From the NCBI RefSeq assembly GCF_003574295.1, contig NZ_BHGK01000005.1, positions 1 through 38,517 of the forward strand: a stretch of 38,517 nt of DNA. Direction: 5' to 3'. This DNA is from Mediterraneibacter butyricigenes. GTDB taxonomy: Bacteria; Bacillota; Clostridia; Lachnospirales; Lachnospiraceae. This document shows positions 1-8,066 of this stretch, piece after piece; the stretch's first letter is position 1; each line of letters begins with the position of its first letter. Position numbers and translations under genes: made by a program. Under the pieces are notes generated by a model that saw only the letters and a program-made list of their open reading frames with translations, was not told where the DNA came from and made no database searches.

Positions 1-33
1 CTCAATATCGCTTCTTGTCAGCTTATCATACAT
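1..33 (-). CDS. 5' end of a gene cut by the window edge, possibly GreA-like elongation factor
   Basis: Only eleven codons are visible, reading MYDKLTRSDIE from an ATG at 33 down to the window edge. An AGAAGG Shine-Dalgarno-like stretch sits about 7 bases upstream of the ATG, and the gene follows gpmI by about 40 bases on the same strand, so it looks like the next gene of the glycolytic operon. From memory, GreA/GreB-family proteins of Lachnospiraceae often begin with a closely similar MYxKLTxSDI stretch. That is family knowledge applied to a very short peptide, so the product name is tentative; the presence of a gene start is better supported. Confidence 0.45.
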   Translation of the reverse strand, partial: MYDKLTRSDIE

Positions 34-73
34 GAATTACACCTTCTGTCTTAATTCGTTCTGGTTGATTCTG

Positions 74-1615
74 TTATTTTCTTACCAGAAGAGAAGTTCC
101 TGACATTTCTTTTGGCTGCTCCATACCCATCAGTTCAAGAAGGGTTGGGGCGATATCTGCCAGGCATCCGCCTTCTCTTAAAGAATATGCCGGATCTGCA
201 TTAAAGAGGATAAACGGAACCGGATTCGTTGTATGTGCGGTAAACGGCTCACCTGTCTCTTCATCAATCAGCTTCTCCGCATTTCCGTGATCTGCACAGA
301 TAAACATCACACCGTCTGCCTCTTTTACAGCATCCACTGCCTTTCCGACACATTCATCCACTGCTTCAATTGCCTGAATTGCTGCTGCTTCCACACCGGT
401 ATGACCCACCATATCCGGATTTGCAAAATTGATCACGATCACATCGTAATCTCCGGAACGAATCGCACCTGTCAGTTTGTCGCAGACTTCATAAGCGCTC
501 ATCTCAGGTTTCAGGTCATAGGTTGCAACCTTTGGTGATTTAACCAGAATACGTGTCTCACCTTCGTTCGGCTCTTCGACTCCACCGTTGAAGAAGAAGG
601 TTACGTGTGCGTATTTTTCTGTCTCGGCAATTCTTGCCTGTGTCATGTGATTCTTTGCCAGATACTCGCCAAATGTATTGGTAATCTCTTCCTTTACAAA
701 TGCAACTTTCTTGTTCGGAATGGTTACATCATATTCGGTAAAGCATACAAATTCTGTCTTTACACGCTCGCCTCTGTCAAATCCGTCAAAATCGTCAGCA
801 CAGAATACTCTGGTCATTTCTCTTGCTCGATCCGGGCGGAAGTTAAAGAATACCACAGAATCTCCGTCTTTAATTGTTGCAACCGGTGCTCCGTCTTTTG
901 TTACAACCGTTGGAAGTACAAATTCGTCTGTTACCCCATTCTCGTAAGAAGCCTGAATCCCTGCCGGTGCAGATTCTGTTGTCTCGCCTTCTCCTTTTGT
1001 CAGTGCCAGATAAGCTTTTTCCACACGATCCCAGCGATTGTCACGGTCCATTGCATAATAGCGTCCGGAAACCGTTGCAATCTCACCGACTCCGATCTTC
1101 TTCATCTCAGCTTCCAGAGCTTCCACGTATTCTTTTCCTGATTCCGGCGGTGTATCACGACCATCCAGGAAGCAATGTACATAAACTTTCTCAAGTCCCT
1201 GACGTTTTGCCAGTTCCAGAAGTCCGTAAATGTGGGTATTGTGGCTGTGTACTCCGCCATCTGATACCAGCCCAAACATATGCAGCGCGCTGTCATGCTT
1301 CTTTGCATTTGCACAGGCATCAAGAAGTGCCTTATTTTCAAAGAAATCTCCATCCTGAATGGATTTGGTAATCTTTGTCAGATCCTGGTATACAATACGT
1401 CCGGCTCCCATATTCAAATGTCCAACCTCAGAGTTTCCCATCTGACCATCCGGAAGTCCTACTGCAAGTCCACTTGCATTTCCTTTTACAAACGGACACT
1501 CTGCCATCAACTTATCCATAACCGGTGTCTTTGCCTGAGCAATGGCATTTCCCTTCACGGAATCGCTCAGACCATATCCGTCTAAAATCATCAATACTGT
1601 TGTTTTTTTGCTCAT
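74..1615 (-). CDS. gpmI: 2,3-bisphosphoglycerate-independent phosphoglycerate mutase
   Basis: Interconverts 3- and 2-phosphoglycerate in cytosolic glycolysis using two metal ions and a phosphoserine intermediate. The 513-residue product has the usual family length. The N-terminal LDGYG holds the metal ligand Asp12; MGNSEVGH at 59-66 contains the predicted catalytic Ser62; a C-terminal ADHGNAE motif supplies further metal ligands, as in the alkaline phosphatase superfamily. The ATG is preceded by AGGAGAG at an 8-base spacing. It is the last complete gene of the gap-pgk-tpiA-phosphatase-gpmI run, 109 bases after the phosphatase stop. That spacer shows no convincing promoter or terminator. Identification is secure. 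Confidence 0.97.
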   Translation of the reverse strand: MSKKTTVLMILDGYGLSDSVKGNAIAQAKTPVMDKLMAECPFVKGNASGLAVGLPDGQMGNSEVGHLNMGAGRIVYQDLTKITKSIQDGDFFENKALLDACANAKKHDSALHMFGLVSDGGVHSHNTHIYGLLELAKRQGLEKVYVHCFLDGRDTPPESGKEYVEALEAEMKKIGVGEIATVSGRYYAMDRDNRWDRVEKAYLALTKGEGETTESAPAGIQASYENGVTDEFVLPTVVTKDGAPVATIKDGDSVVFFNFRPDRAREMTRVFCADDFDGFDRGERVKTEFVCFTEYDVTIPNKKVAFVKEEITNTFGEYLAKNHMTQARIAETEKYAHVTFFFNGGVEEPNEGETRILVKSPKVATYDLKPEMSAYEVCDKLTGAIRSGDYDVIVINFANPDMVGHTGVEAAAIQAIEAVDECVGKAVDAVKEADGVMFICADHGNAEKLIDEETGEPFTAHTTNPVPFILFNADPAYSLREGGCLADIAPTLLELMGMEQPKEMSGTSLLVRK

Positions 1616-1724
1616 AAACTCATCTCTCCTATATTTTTCACTCAGTTTTCATCAAAACCTTATGGTATTGCGTTTACACTTCGTAATTCAGCAACTTTAC
1701 GCTGTGCATCCTTACTTTCTATCT

Positions 1725-2387
1725 TTAACAGTCTGTCTCGATCGGAACGTACTGATTCTTTATCAGCAGTGCCGGATCATAATAAATCTGATCTTCCTTC
1801 AACAAACTGAACTTTCCGTCTTTTACCTCTGCAATATTTACCGCACAGTTTGCCGGCACACCTCCATGCCAGAAATCAGCAGGATCATCATAAACACTGT
1901 TTAAAATTGCTCTTGTCGCACAGCCATGAGAGGAAATCAGAATGGTCTTTTCCTGATAATCCGGATTTGCAATCAGTTCCTGCAAAAAATCTTTTGTCCG
2001 TTCACATACCTGTCTGACCGTCTCTCCTCCCGGTGCTCCCGGATATTGAAACGGATCTGTATAAAACAGATTAAATTTGGCAGCCTGATGTGATTCCCGG
2101 AACTGTTCTCTGGTCCATCCGTCCCATTCTCCCCAGTTAATTTCCATGATCCGTGGCTCCATTATATATGGAATATCGGCTCCTCCGGTTGCCAGACGCG
2201 CTGTTTCAATGGTCCGCTTCAATGGACTGGTAATCACAAGATCAAATGAAATTTCCTTCAGTTTATTTTCATAAGTCTGCTCTGCAAGAATGATCCCCTT
2301 CTCATTCAAAGGAACATCATGCCATCCCTGCAGTTTTTTCTGATCATTCCAGTCTGTTTCTCCGTGTCTGATAAAATATAACCGCAT
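1725..2387 (-). CDS. Histidine phosphatase family protein (phosphoglycerate-mutase-like)
   Basis: A 220-residue member of the histidine phosphatase (branch 1) superfamily. The phosphohistidine motif FIRHGET is at the N terminus (His8 from the chosen start), SPLKRTIETA carries the second arginine, a ME..WGEWDG segment supplies the acidic residue, and SSHG near residue 155 gives the second active-site histidine. I chose the ATG at 2387 rather than the in-frame ATG at 2405, because GGAGG lies between the two, 5 bases before the inner ATG. It sits between tpiA and gpmI. The family includes cofactor-dependent phosphoglycerate mutases, but many small members are phosphatases of other substrates. 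The true substrate cannot be read from the sequence. Confidence 0.85.
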   Translation of the reverse strand: MRLYFIRHGETDWNDQKKLQGWHDVPLNEKGIILAEQTYENKLKEISFDLVITSPLKRTIETARLATGGADIPYIMEPRIMEINWGEWDGWTREQFRESHQAAKFNLFYTDPFQYPGAPGGETVRQVCERTKDFLQELIANPDYQEKTILISSHGCATRAILNSVYDDPADFWHGGVPANCAVNIAEVKDGKFSLLKEDQIYYDPALLIKNQYVPIETDC

Positions 2388-2407
2388 AAATGCCTCCACA
2401 TACATAT

Positions 2408-2439
2408 AAAGAGGTCATCGCAAATGCAACAACCCCTTT
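2408..2439 (-). terminator. Intercistronic RNA hairpin between tpiA and the phosphatase gene (attenuator or stabiliser)
   Basis: Bases 2426-2439 and 2408-2421 form a 14-pair stem with a four-base loop (2422-2425) in minus-strand RNA. All 14 positions pair if G-U is allowed (about four wobbles). The plus-strand version has C-A mismatches at those positions, so the structure is optimised for the operon mRNA. Only UUUAUAU follows, so termination would be partial at best. Processing or mRNA protection is equally possible. Confidence 0.55.
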
Positions 2440-2462
2440 TATCTTTTACCTTCTATAAATGA

Positions 2463-3212
2463 CTACTTGTAGTTTACGATCTTTCCGAAATCAGCTTTCA
2501 GGGAAGCTCCACCTACAAGACCTCCATCGATATCAGCCTGAGCAAATAATTCCGGAGCTGTTGCAGCATTTACAGATCCACCGTACTGAATACGGATTGC
2601 TTCTGCTGTTGCTTCATCATAAATCTCAGCGATACAAGCGCGAATTCCTGCACAAACTTCCTGAGCCTGCTCAGTTGTAGCAGTTTTTCCTGTGCCGATT
2701 GCCCAGATTGGCTCGTAAGCGATTACAGTCTCTTTTGCCTGATCTGCGGTTACTCCCTGATATCCAACCTTAACCTGCTGACGGATGAAGTCCATTGTCA
2801 CACCCTGTTCTCTCTGCTCCAGAGTCTCTCCACAGCACATGATTGGTGTAATCCCGTGTTCAATTGCTTTCAGCACTTTTTTATTTACATCTGTATTGGT
2901 CTCGCCGAAGTATTCTCTTCTCTCAGAATGTCCGAGAACAACATATTTTACTCCTGCATCTACCAGCATAGCCGGTGAGATTTCTCCTGTATATGCACCA
3001 CTCTCTTCGAAGTACATATTTTCTGCTCCAACCTGGATGTTGGTTCCCTTAGCAGCTTCAACAACCGGAATAATGTCAATAGCCGGTACGCAGAATACTA
3101 CGTCAACTTCTTCGTTTGCTACCAGCGGTTTTAACTCTTCTACAAGGGCAACTGCTTCTGAAGGAGTCTTGTTCATTTTCCAGTTTCCTGCAATGATTTT
3201 CTTTCTTGCCAT
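2463..3212 (-). CDS. tpiA: Triosephosphate isomerase
   Basis: Interconverts dihydroxyacetone phosphate and glyceraldehyde 3-phosphate in the cytosol. The 249-residue (beta/alpha)8 protein shows all catalytic residues: Lys12 in AGNWKMN, His95 in VLGHSERRE and Glu167 in [11 protein letters not shown], plus the C-terminal phosphate-binding YGGSV and GGASL. The frame is open upstream to 3302, but ATG 3212 starts the conserved [12 protein letters not shown] sequence and is preceded by AGGAGAG. The upstream part would overlap the end of pgk. It lies 19 bases after pgk on the same strand and is surely cotranscribed with it. Confidence 0.98.
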   Translation of the reverse strand: MARKKIIAGNWKMNKTPSEAVALVEELKPLVANEEVDVVFCVPAIDIIPVVEAAKGTNIQVGAENMYFEESGAYTGEISPAMLVDAGVKYVVLGHSERREYFGETNTDVNKKVLKAIEHGITPIMCCGETLEQREQGVTMDFIRQQVKVGYQGVTADQAKETVIAYEPIWAIGTGKTATTEQAQEVCAGIRACIAEIYDEATAEAIRIQYGGSVNAATAPELFAQADIDGGLVGGASLKADFGKIVNYK

Positions 3213-3231
3213 GATTTTCTCTCCTGTCTTA

Positions 3232-4425
3232 TTATTTATCGTTTGCTGCTGCAACACCCGGCAGTTCTTTTCCTTCCAGGAATTCCAGAGAAGCTCCACC
3301 ACCTGTGGAAATATGAGTCATCTTGTCTCCATATCCAAGCTGGTTAACTGCTGCTGCGGAATCTCCACCACCGATGATTGTTACCGCATCCGTCTCAGCA
3401 AGTGCTTTTGCAACTGCTTCTGTACCTGCTGCAAATTTCGGCATCTCGAAACATCCCATCGGTCCGTTCCATACAACGGTCTTTGCATTCTTTACTTCTG
3501 CTGCGTAAAGTTTTGCGGTTTCCGGTCCGATATCAAGACCTTCCCATCCGTCCGGAATTTCTCCACGGCCTACAACCTGTGTATTTGCATCATTAGAGAA
3601 ATCATCAGCGATCACATTGTCAACCGGAAGTAACAGTTTTACTCCCTTATCTTCTGCTTTTTTCAGCATGTCCAGAGCGTACTGGCAGTAATCTTCTTCA
3701 AGAAGAGATTTTCCGACATTTCCACCCAGAGCCTTGCTGAATGTATAAGACATTCCTCCTCCGATAATCAGAGTATCTACTTTATCAAGCAGGTTCTCGA
3801 TAACAGGAATCTTGCTGGAAACCTTAGCTCCACCAAGGATTGCAACGAACGGTCTCTCCGGATTCTCAACTGCGTTTCCGAGGAAATCGATTTCTTTCTG
3901 CATCAGATATCCTACAACAGCGGTATCTACATACTTTGTAACGCCTACGTTTGAGCAGTGTGCTCTGTGAGCAGTACCAAATGCATCGTTTACAAATACA
4001 TCACACAGGGAAGCCAGTTCTTTGCTGAATGCCTCACCGTTTTTGGTTTCTTCTGCTCTGTAACGTGTATTTTCAAGAAGGATAATGTCTCCGTCTTTCA
4101 TTTCTGCGACTGCAGCTTTTGCGTTTGGTCCGACAACTTCCGGATCAGCAGCAAATTTTACTTCCTGACCAAGCAGTTCAGACAGTCTGACTGCCACAGG
4201 TGCCAGTGAAAGTTCCGGAACCGGCTGTCCCTTCGGCTTACCAAGGTGAGAACAAAGAATGATCTTTCCACCATCAGCTACCAGTTTCTTGATGGTCGGC
4301 AGCGCTGCAACCAGACGGTTCTCATCTGTGATCTTTCCGTCAATCAACGGAACATTAAAGTCGCATCTTACAAGGACTTTCTTTCCTTTTACATTAATAT
4401 CATCTACTGATTTCTTATTCAGCAT
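3232..4425 (-). CDS. pgk: Phosphoglycerate kinase
   Basis: Transfers the acyl phosphate of 1,3-bisphosphoglycerate to ADP, the first ATP-yielding step of glycolysis. The 397-residue length is normal. Visible signatures are [11 protein letters not shown] near the N terminus, the SHLGKPKG segment that binds the triose substrate, [12 protein letters not shown] in the mid-protein, and the C-terminal nucleotide-binding GGGDSAAAV and [16 protein letters not shown] 4425 has AGGAGAG just upstream. The gene lies between gap and tpiA and is separated from gap by an 85-base spacer holding a hairpin. Confidence 0.98.
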   Translation of the reverse strand: MLNKKSVDDINVKGKKVLVRCDFNVPLIDGKITDENRLVAALPTIKKLVADGGKIILCSHLGKPKGQPVPELSLAPVAVRLSELLGQEVKFAADPEVVGPNAKAAVAEMKDGDIILLENTRYRAEETKNGEAFSKELASLCDVFVNDAFGTAHRAHCSNVGVTKYVDTAVVGYLMQKEIDFLGNAVENPERPFVAILGGAKVSSKIPVIENLLDKVDTLIIGGGMSYTFSKALGGNVGKSLLEEDYCQYALDMLKKAEDKGVKLLLPVDNVIADDFSNDANTQVVGRGEIPDGWEGLDIGPETAKLYAAEVKNAKTVVWNGPMGCFEMPKFAAGTEAVAKALAETDAVTIIGGGDSAAAVNQLGYGDKMTHISTGGGASLEFLEGKELPGVAAANDK

Positions 4426-4462
4426 GTTATCTCTCCTTTTTCATCCAGAAAATAAACAAACA

Positions 4463-4487
4463 GGTCCGGCCCATAACAGACCGGACC
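4463..4487 (-). terminator. Hairpin between gap and pgk, partial terminator/attenuator
   Basis: GGTCCGG (4463-4469) and CCGGACC (4481-4487) are perfect 7-base inverted arms around an 11-base loop. In minus-strand RNA the stem is followed by UGUUUGUUUAUUUUC, a broken U tract. It lies 24 bases past the gap stop codon. The arrangement would let much of the RNA end after gap, giving gap a higher dose than pgk-tpiA-gpmI, with read-through feeding the distal genes. A processing or 3'-protecting role is the alternative. Confidence 0.6.
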
Positions 4488-4510
4488 CTTTTGAGTCATC
4501 TTATCAAATC

Positions 4511-5524
4511 TTATGCCAGTTCTGAGAAGTATTTGATTGTTCTTACCATCTGGCTTGTGTAAGAGTTCTCATTGTCATACCAGGAAACTACCTGAACTTC
4601 TGTTGTTCCGTTATCAAGCGGAAGAACCATTGTCTGAGTAGAATCGAACAGAGAACCGTATGTGATACCAACGATATCGCTGGATACGATTTCATCTTCG
4701 TTATATCCGAAGGACTCTGTCTGAGCAGCCTTCATTGCTGCATTGATTCCTTCTACTGTTGCTTCACCTTCAACTACTGCTGTCAGGATTGTTGTGGATC
4801 CTGTCGGAGTAGGAACACGCTGAGCAGATCCGATCAGTTTTCCGTTCAGTTCCGGAATAACAAGACCGATTGCTTTAGCAGCACCTGTGCTGTTAGGAAC
4901 GATATTTACTGCTGCTGCACGAGATCTTCTCAGATCACCTTTTCTCTGCGGTCCATCAAGAGTCATCTGATCTCCTGTGTAAGCGTGGATTGTGCACATG
5001 ATACCGGATTTGATCGGTGCATAATCATTCAGAGCCTTAGCCATCGGTGCAAGACAGTTTGTTGTACAGGAAGCTGCAGAAATAACTGTATCTTCCGGTT
5101 TCAGTGTCTCGTGGTTTACATTGTATACGATTGTCGGCAGATCGTTTCCAGCTGGTGCAGAAATAACAACTTTTCTTGCTCCTGCTTTGATGTGAGCTTC
5201 TGCTTTTGCTTTGGATGTGTAGAATCCTGTACACTCCAGAACAACATCAACTTTCAGCTCTCCCCAAGGAAGGTTTGCTGCGTCAGCTTCTGCATAAATC
5301 TTGATTGTCTTTCCATCAACTGTGATAGAATCTTCTCCAGCAGATACAGTATCAGCAAGTGCATACTTTCCCTGTGAAGAATCATACTTTAATAAGTGAG
5401 CAAGCATCTTAGGAGATGTCAGGTCGTTGATTGCTACAACCTCATATCCTTCTGCTCCGAACATCTGTCTGAATGCCAGACGTCCAATACGTCCGAATCC
5501 ATTGATCGCTACTCTTACTGCCAT
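4511..5524 (-). CDS. gap: Glyceraldehyde-3-phosphate dehydrogenase, type I
   Basis: Oxidises and phosphorylates glyceraldehyde 3-phosphate to 1,3-bisphosphoglycerate with NAD(P). The 337-residue product has the Rossmann start [13 protein letters not shown], the active-site [12 protein letters not shown] with nucleophile Cys153, and the catalytic His180. Asp34 follows the second beta strand (VVAIND), the position usually linked to NAD preference; this suggests a glycolytic NAD-dependent enzyme but does not prove it. AGGAGG lies 8 bases before the ATG. A near-consensus promoter lies about 95-125 bases upstream, making gap the first gene of the glycolytic operon. A hairpin after it may uncouple its level from that of the downstream genes. 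Confidence 0.98.
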   Translation of the reverse strand: MAVRVAINGFGRIGRLAFRQMFGAEGYEVVAINDLTSPKMLAHLLKYDSSQGKYALADTVSAGEDSITVDGKTIKIYAEADAANLPWGELKVDVVLECTGFYTSKAKAEAHIKAGARKVVISAPAGNDLPTIVYNVNHETLKPEDTVISAASCTTNCLAPMAKALNDYAPIKSGIMCTIHAYTGDQMTLDGPQRKGDLRRSRAAAVNIVPNSTGAAKAIGLVIPELNGKLIGSAQRVPTPTGSTTILTAVVEGEATVEGINAAMKAAQTESFGYNEDEIVSSDIVGITYGSLFDSTQTMVLPLDNGTTEVQVVSWYDNENSYTSQMVRTIKYFSELA

Positions 5525-5553
5525 GATTAATTCCTCCTAAAGTTTAAAATCTT

Positions 5554-5569
5554 AACTGTTGCCACAGTT
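5554..5569. promoter_or_regulatory. Palindrome in the gap leader, AACTGT-N4-ACAGTT
   Basis: Perfect 6-base inverted arms (5554-5559 and 5564-5569) lie inside the gap 5' untranslated region, about 30 bases before the start codon. It could be a protein operator or a small leader hairpin. No regulator is identified. Confidence 0.35.
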
Positions 5570-5584
5570 TTATTTGGTAAATCC

Positions 5585-5597
5585 TTAACATTGTTAA
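5585..5597. promoter_or_regulatory. Palindrome in the gap leader, TTAACA-T-TGTTAA
   Basis: Perfect 6-base inverted arms around one central base, about 15-27 bases downstream of the predicted gap transcription start. The position suits a road-block operator. AT-rich palindromes also arise by chance, so support is modest. Confidence 0.35.
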
Positions 5598-5618
5598 AGA
5601 TTCATCAACGCTGTTACT

Positions 5619-5647
5619 ATTATATTAAATATGAAATAGAAATTCAA
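5619..5647 (-). promoter_or_regulatory. Sigma-A promoter of the gap operon
   Basis: Read on the minus strand: -35 TTGAAT (5642-5647), a 17-base spacer, -10 TATAAT (5619-5624). The spacing is ideal and the -10 is perfect. It lies only about 25 bases past the stop codon of the upstream PHP gene, with no terminator between them. Confidence 0.85.
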
Positions 5648-5672
5648 GAAAAATTTATCATTTTGTTTTATT

Positions 5673-6479
5673 TCAACGTATTTGCTTAAAAACAGGCTTT
5701 CTTGACTTAAATTCTGTGTAATATTTAAACCCACACGCCGCTAATATCTCTTCTGCCTGTCCGAACTCATAACCTACATGTTTAGGCTGATGGGCATCTG
5801 ACCCTACAGTTATGATCTCGCCGCCCAGTTCCCGGTATCTTTTCAGTACATCCGGATGAGGATGTGCAAAGGGCAGTCCATATTTGATTCCGGCTGTATT
5901 CAGTTCAATTCCGCGACCAGTCTCGATTACTGCCTGCAAAAGCTCGTCGATCTCATCAGAAAATTTCTGATAAGAATATTCTTTTTCCTGATATTTCCCA
6001 TATCGTACCACATAATCCAGATGTCCCAGTACATCAAAATCTTTGATCTTTCTGACACATTCTGTCATTTCCCGAAACGTCATCCGATAGACTTCTTCAT
6101 CTGAATATTCTTCAAAGATTTCTCCATAATACGGATCCAGTCCATTAATATAATGAAGAGAACCGATTACAAAATCAAAAGGATACTTTCCGATAAACTC
6201 CCGGTAATGAGGTCCCAGATCTTCTTTCAGGCCGATTTCAATTCCCAGATTGATCTCCAGCCTTCCTTTGTAGGTTTCCCGGGCATCCTGTATTGTATGA
6301 ACATATTTTTCATAATCCGTAAGAACCATGACTTCTTTGCCCGTCTGACCGTAATCCTCATGATCTGTAATACAGATGGCTTGCAGTTCTTTCCGAAGTG
6401 CCGCCTCCGCCATCTCTTCCGGAGTTCCTTTTCCATCATCGGAAAACGTCGTATGCATATGATAGTCCGAAGTAATCAC
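5673..6479 (-). CDS. PHP-domain phosphatase of the HisJ/histidinol-phosphatase family
   Basis: A 268-residue PHP-fold metal-dependent phosphoesterase. Metal ligands are visible in order: DYHMHTTFSDDG at 5-16, ITDHEDY near residue 40, a central conserved GSLHYI, GHLDYVVRYG and a C-terminal VGSDAHQPKHVG. The layout matches HisJ-type histidinol phosphatases, but no other histidine biosynthesis gene is nearby, so another phosphorylated substrate is possible. The start is GTG at 6479 with AGGAGG upstream; the codon overlaps the mnmA stop by four bases (GTGA), implying translational coupling. It is the last gene of the isc-mnmA run. Confidence 0.82.
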   Translation of the reverse strand: MITSDYHMHTTFSDDGKGTPEEMAEAALRKELQAICITDHEDYGQTGKEVMVLTDYEKYVHTIQDARETYKGRLEINLGIEIGLKEDLGPHYREFIGKYPFDFVIGSLHYINGLDPYYGEIFEEYSDEEVYRMTFREMTECVRKIKDFDVLGHLDYVVRYGKYQEKEYSYQKFSDEIDELLQAVIETGRGIELNTAGIKYGLPFAHPHPDVLKRYRELGGEIITVGSDAHQPKHVGYEFGQAEEILAACGFKYYTEFKSRKPVFKQIR

Positions 6480-7552
6480 AGGATTGTTCCTCCTCCTAAT
6501 ACATACTCTCCATCATACAGAACCAATGCCTGTCCCGGCGCAGGTGCCCCTTGCGGTTCTTCGAACACACAGGTGATTTCATCTTCACCAGTCTGACTGA
6601 CTTCGCACCATGCCCCCCGGTGGTTATATCGGATCTTGGCAAATACACGCATTGGATGTTCCAGTTTTTCCACCGACATCCAATTCACATGATTCGCCTT
6701 TACAACCGTCTGCATGGATTCCTCTTTTGTCCCGATCACCACTTCATTTGTTTCCGGTCTGATTTCCAGAACAAACGCCGGATGGCCCAAAGACAGTCCC
6801 AGTCCTTTCCGCTGTCCTACTGTATAATGAACGATTCCTTTGTGCTGTCCCAGGATCTTCCCGGATCTGTCCACAAAATTACCCGGATTTACCGGAAGTC
6901 CCGCCTCATTTTCCAAATATCCTGCGTAGTCTCCGTCCGGGACAAAGCAGATGTCCTGACTGTCTGGTTTGTTTGCTACCAGAAGCCCGATATCTTCCGC
7001 AATCTTCCGGATCTGATCCTTTTCGTACTCTCCCACCGGCATCAGTGTTCTTTTCAACTGATCCTGGGTCAGATTATAAAGCGCATAGGTCTGATCCTTT
7101 TTCTGCGTTGCAGATTTTTTCAGAGTATATCGGCCGTTCGGAAGACGGACAATTCTGGCATAATGTCCGGTTGCGATATAATCAGCCCCGATTTCCAGTG
7201 CTCTTTGCATCATGGATTCCCATTTTACATAACGGTTACATGCGATACAGGGATTCGGGGTTCTCCCTGCCGCATATTCTTCCACGAAATAGTCGATGAC
7301 CTGCTCTTTGAACTCTCTTTTAAAGTTCATGACATAATAAGGAATCTCAAGTCTGGCCGCAACCCGTCTGGCATCATCCACGGCACTCAGTCCGCAGCAA
7401 CCGCCATTTTCTTCCATCGCCGCCTGTTCCTCATCCTGCCAGATCTGCATCGTCACACCGATCACGCGATATCCCTGTTCTTTCAGAAGATATGCGGCCA
7501 CCGACGAATCCACGCCACCCGACATTCCAACCACAACTGTTTTCTGATCCAT
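6476..7552 (-). CDS. mnmA: tRNA-specific 2-thiouridylase
   Basis: Installs the 2-thio group on the wobble uridine of tRNA-Lys, -Glu and -Gln, using ATP and sulfur delivered from a cysteine desulfurase. The PP-loop GMSGGVDSS lies at 9-17. The catalytic pair is Cys102 (TPNPCIACNRYVK) and Cys202 (DSQDICFVPDGDY), and TGHYAR is present. The 358-residue length is typical. An in-frame ATG exists at 7657, but it lies inside iscU; ATG 7552 gives the usual N terminus, comes directly after the iscU stop, and is preceded by a GAGGAAG stretch within the iscU tail. Position after nifS and iscU fits the sulfur supply route. Confidence 0.97.
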   Translation of the reverse strand: MDQKTVVVGMSGGVDSSVAAYLLKEQGYRVIGVTMQIWQDEEQAAMEENGGCCGLSAVDDARRVAARLEIPYYVMNFKREFKEQVIDYFVEEYAAGRTPNPCIACNRYVKWESMMQRALEIGADYIATGHYARIVRLPNGRYTLKKSATQKKDQTYALYNLTQDQLKRTLMPVGEYEKDQIRKIAEDIGLLVANKPDSQDICFVPDGDYAGYLENEAGLPVNPGNFVDRSGKILGQHKGIVHYTVGQRKGLGLSLGHPAFVLEIRPETNEVVIGTKEESMQTVVKANHVNWMSVEKLEHPMRVFAKIRYNHRGAWCEVSQTGEDEITCVFEEPQGAPAPGQALVLYDGEYVLGGGTIL

Positions 7553-7553
7553 T

Positions 7554-7991
7554 TTAGTAATCTTCTTCCTCTTCGCCTTCACTGATGTCATTCTTCGGTT
7601 TCTGAAGACCTTCGATCTTAATTCCGTGTTTCTCTGCATAATCCCAGAGTGCAGCATGGATTGCTTCCTCTGCCAGAAGAGAACAGTGTACTTTTACCGG
7701 CGGAAGACCGTCCAGTGCTTCCATTACAGCTTTGTTGGTTACTTCCAGCGCCTCGTAAATAGTTTTTCCTTTTACCATTTCGGTCGCCATACTGCTGGTT
7801 GCTACTGCTGCTCCACAGCCGAATGTCTTAAATTTCACATCTTGGATCACCTGATTCTCATCGATGTCCAGATAAATTCTCATGATATCTCCGCATTTTG
7901 CATTTCCTACGGTTCCTACGCCACTGGCGTTCTCAATTTCGCCTACATTTCTCGGATGCTGAAAATGATCCATTACTTTCTCTGTATACAT
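7554..7991 (-). CDS. iscU: Iron-sulfur cluster assembly scaffold IscU/NifU-like
   Basis: A 145-residue scaffold on which Fe-S clusters are built before transfer to apo-proteins. The three cluster ligands are Cys33 (NAKCGD, with Asp35), Cys59 (KTFGCGAAVATSS) and Cys103 (PVKVHCSLLAEEA). Beyond the fold there is an acidic C-terminal tail (SEGEEEEDY), a difference from E. coli IscU; I recall such tails in clostridial NifU-like proteins. An AGGAGG lies 9 bases upstream of the ATG. It sits 75 bases after nifS and directly before mnmA, as expected of a desulfurase-scaffold pair. Confidence 0.95.
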   Translation of the reverse strand: MYTEKVMDHFQHPRNVGEIENASGVGTVGNAKCGDIMRIYLDIDENQVIQDVKFKTFGCGAAVATSSMATEMVKGKTIYEALEVTNKAVMEALDGLPPVKVHCSLLAEEAIHAALWDYAEKHGIKIEGLQKPKNDISEGEEEEDY

Positions 7992-8066
7992 ACTGCAATT
8001 CCTCCTAAAATGTTCTGTTATCTTTTATCTAATCTGTCTTTTGATTCTCAGAGATTTCTTCCGGTT

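Noticed and set aside
1663-1678. Possible CcpA (cre) site before gpmI, TGTAAACG half
   Set aside because: Only the left half fits the consensus; the right half misses key positions, so it is not supported as a site.
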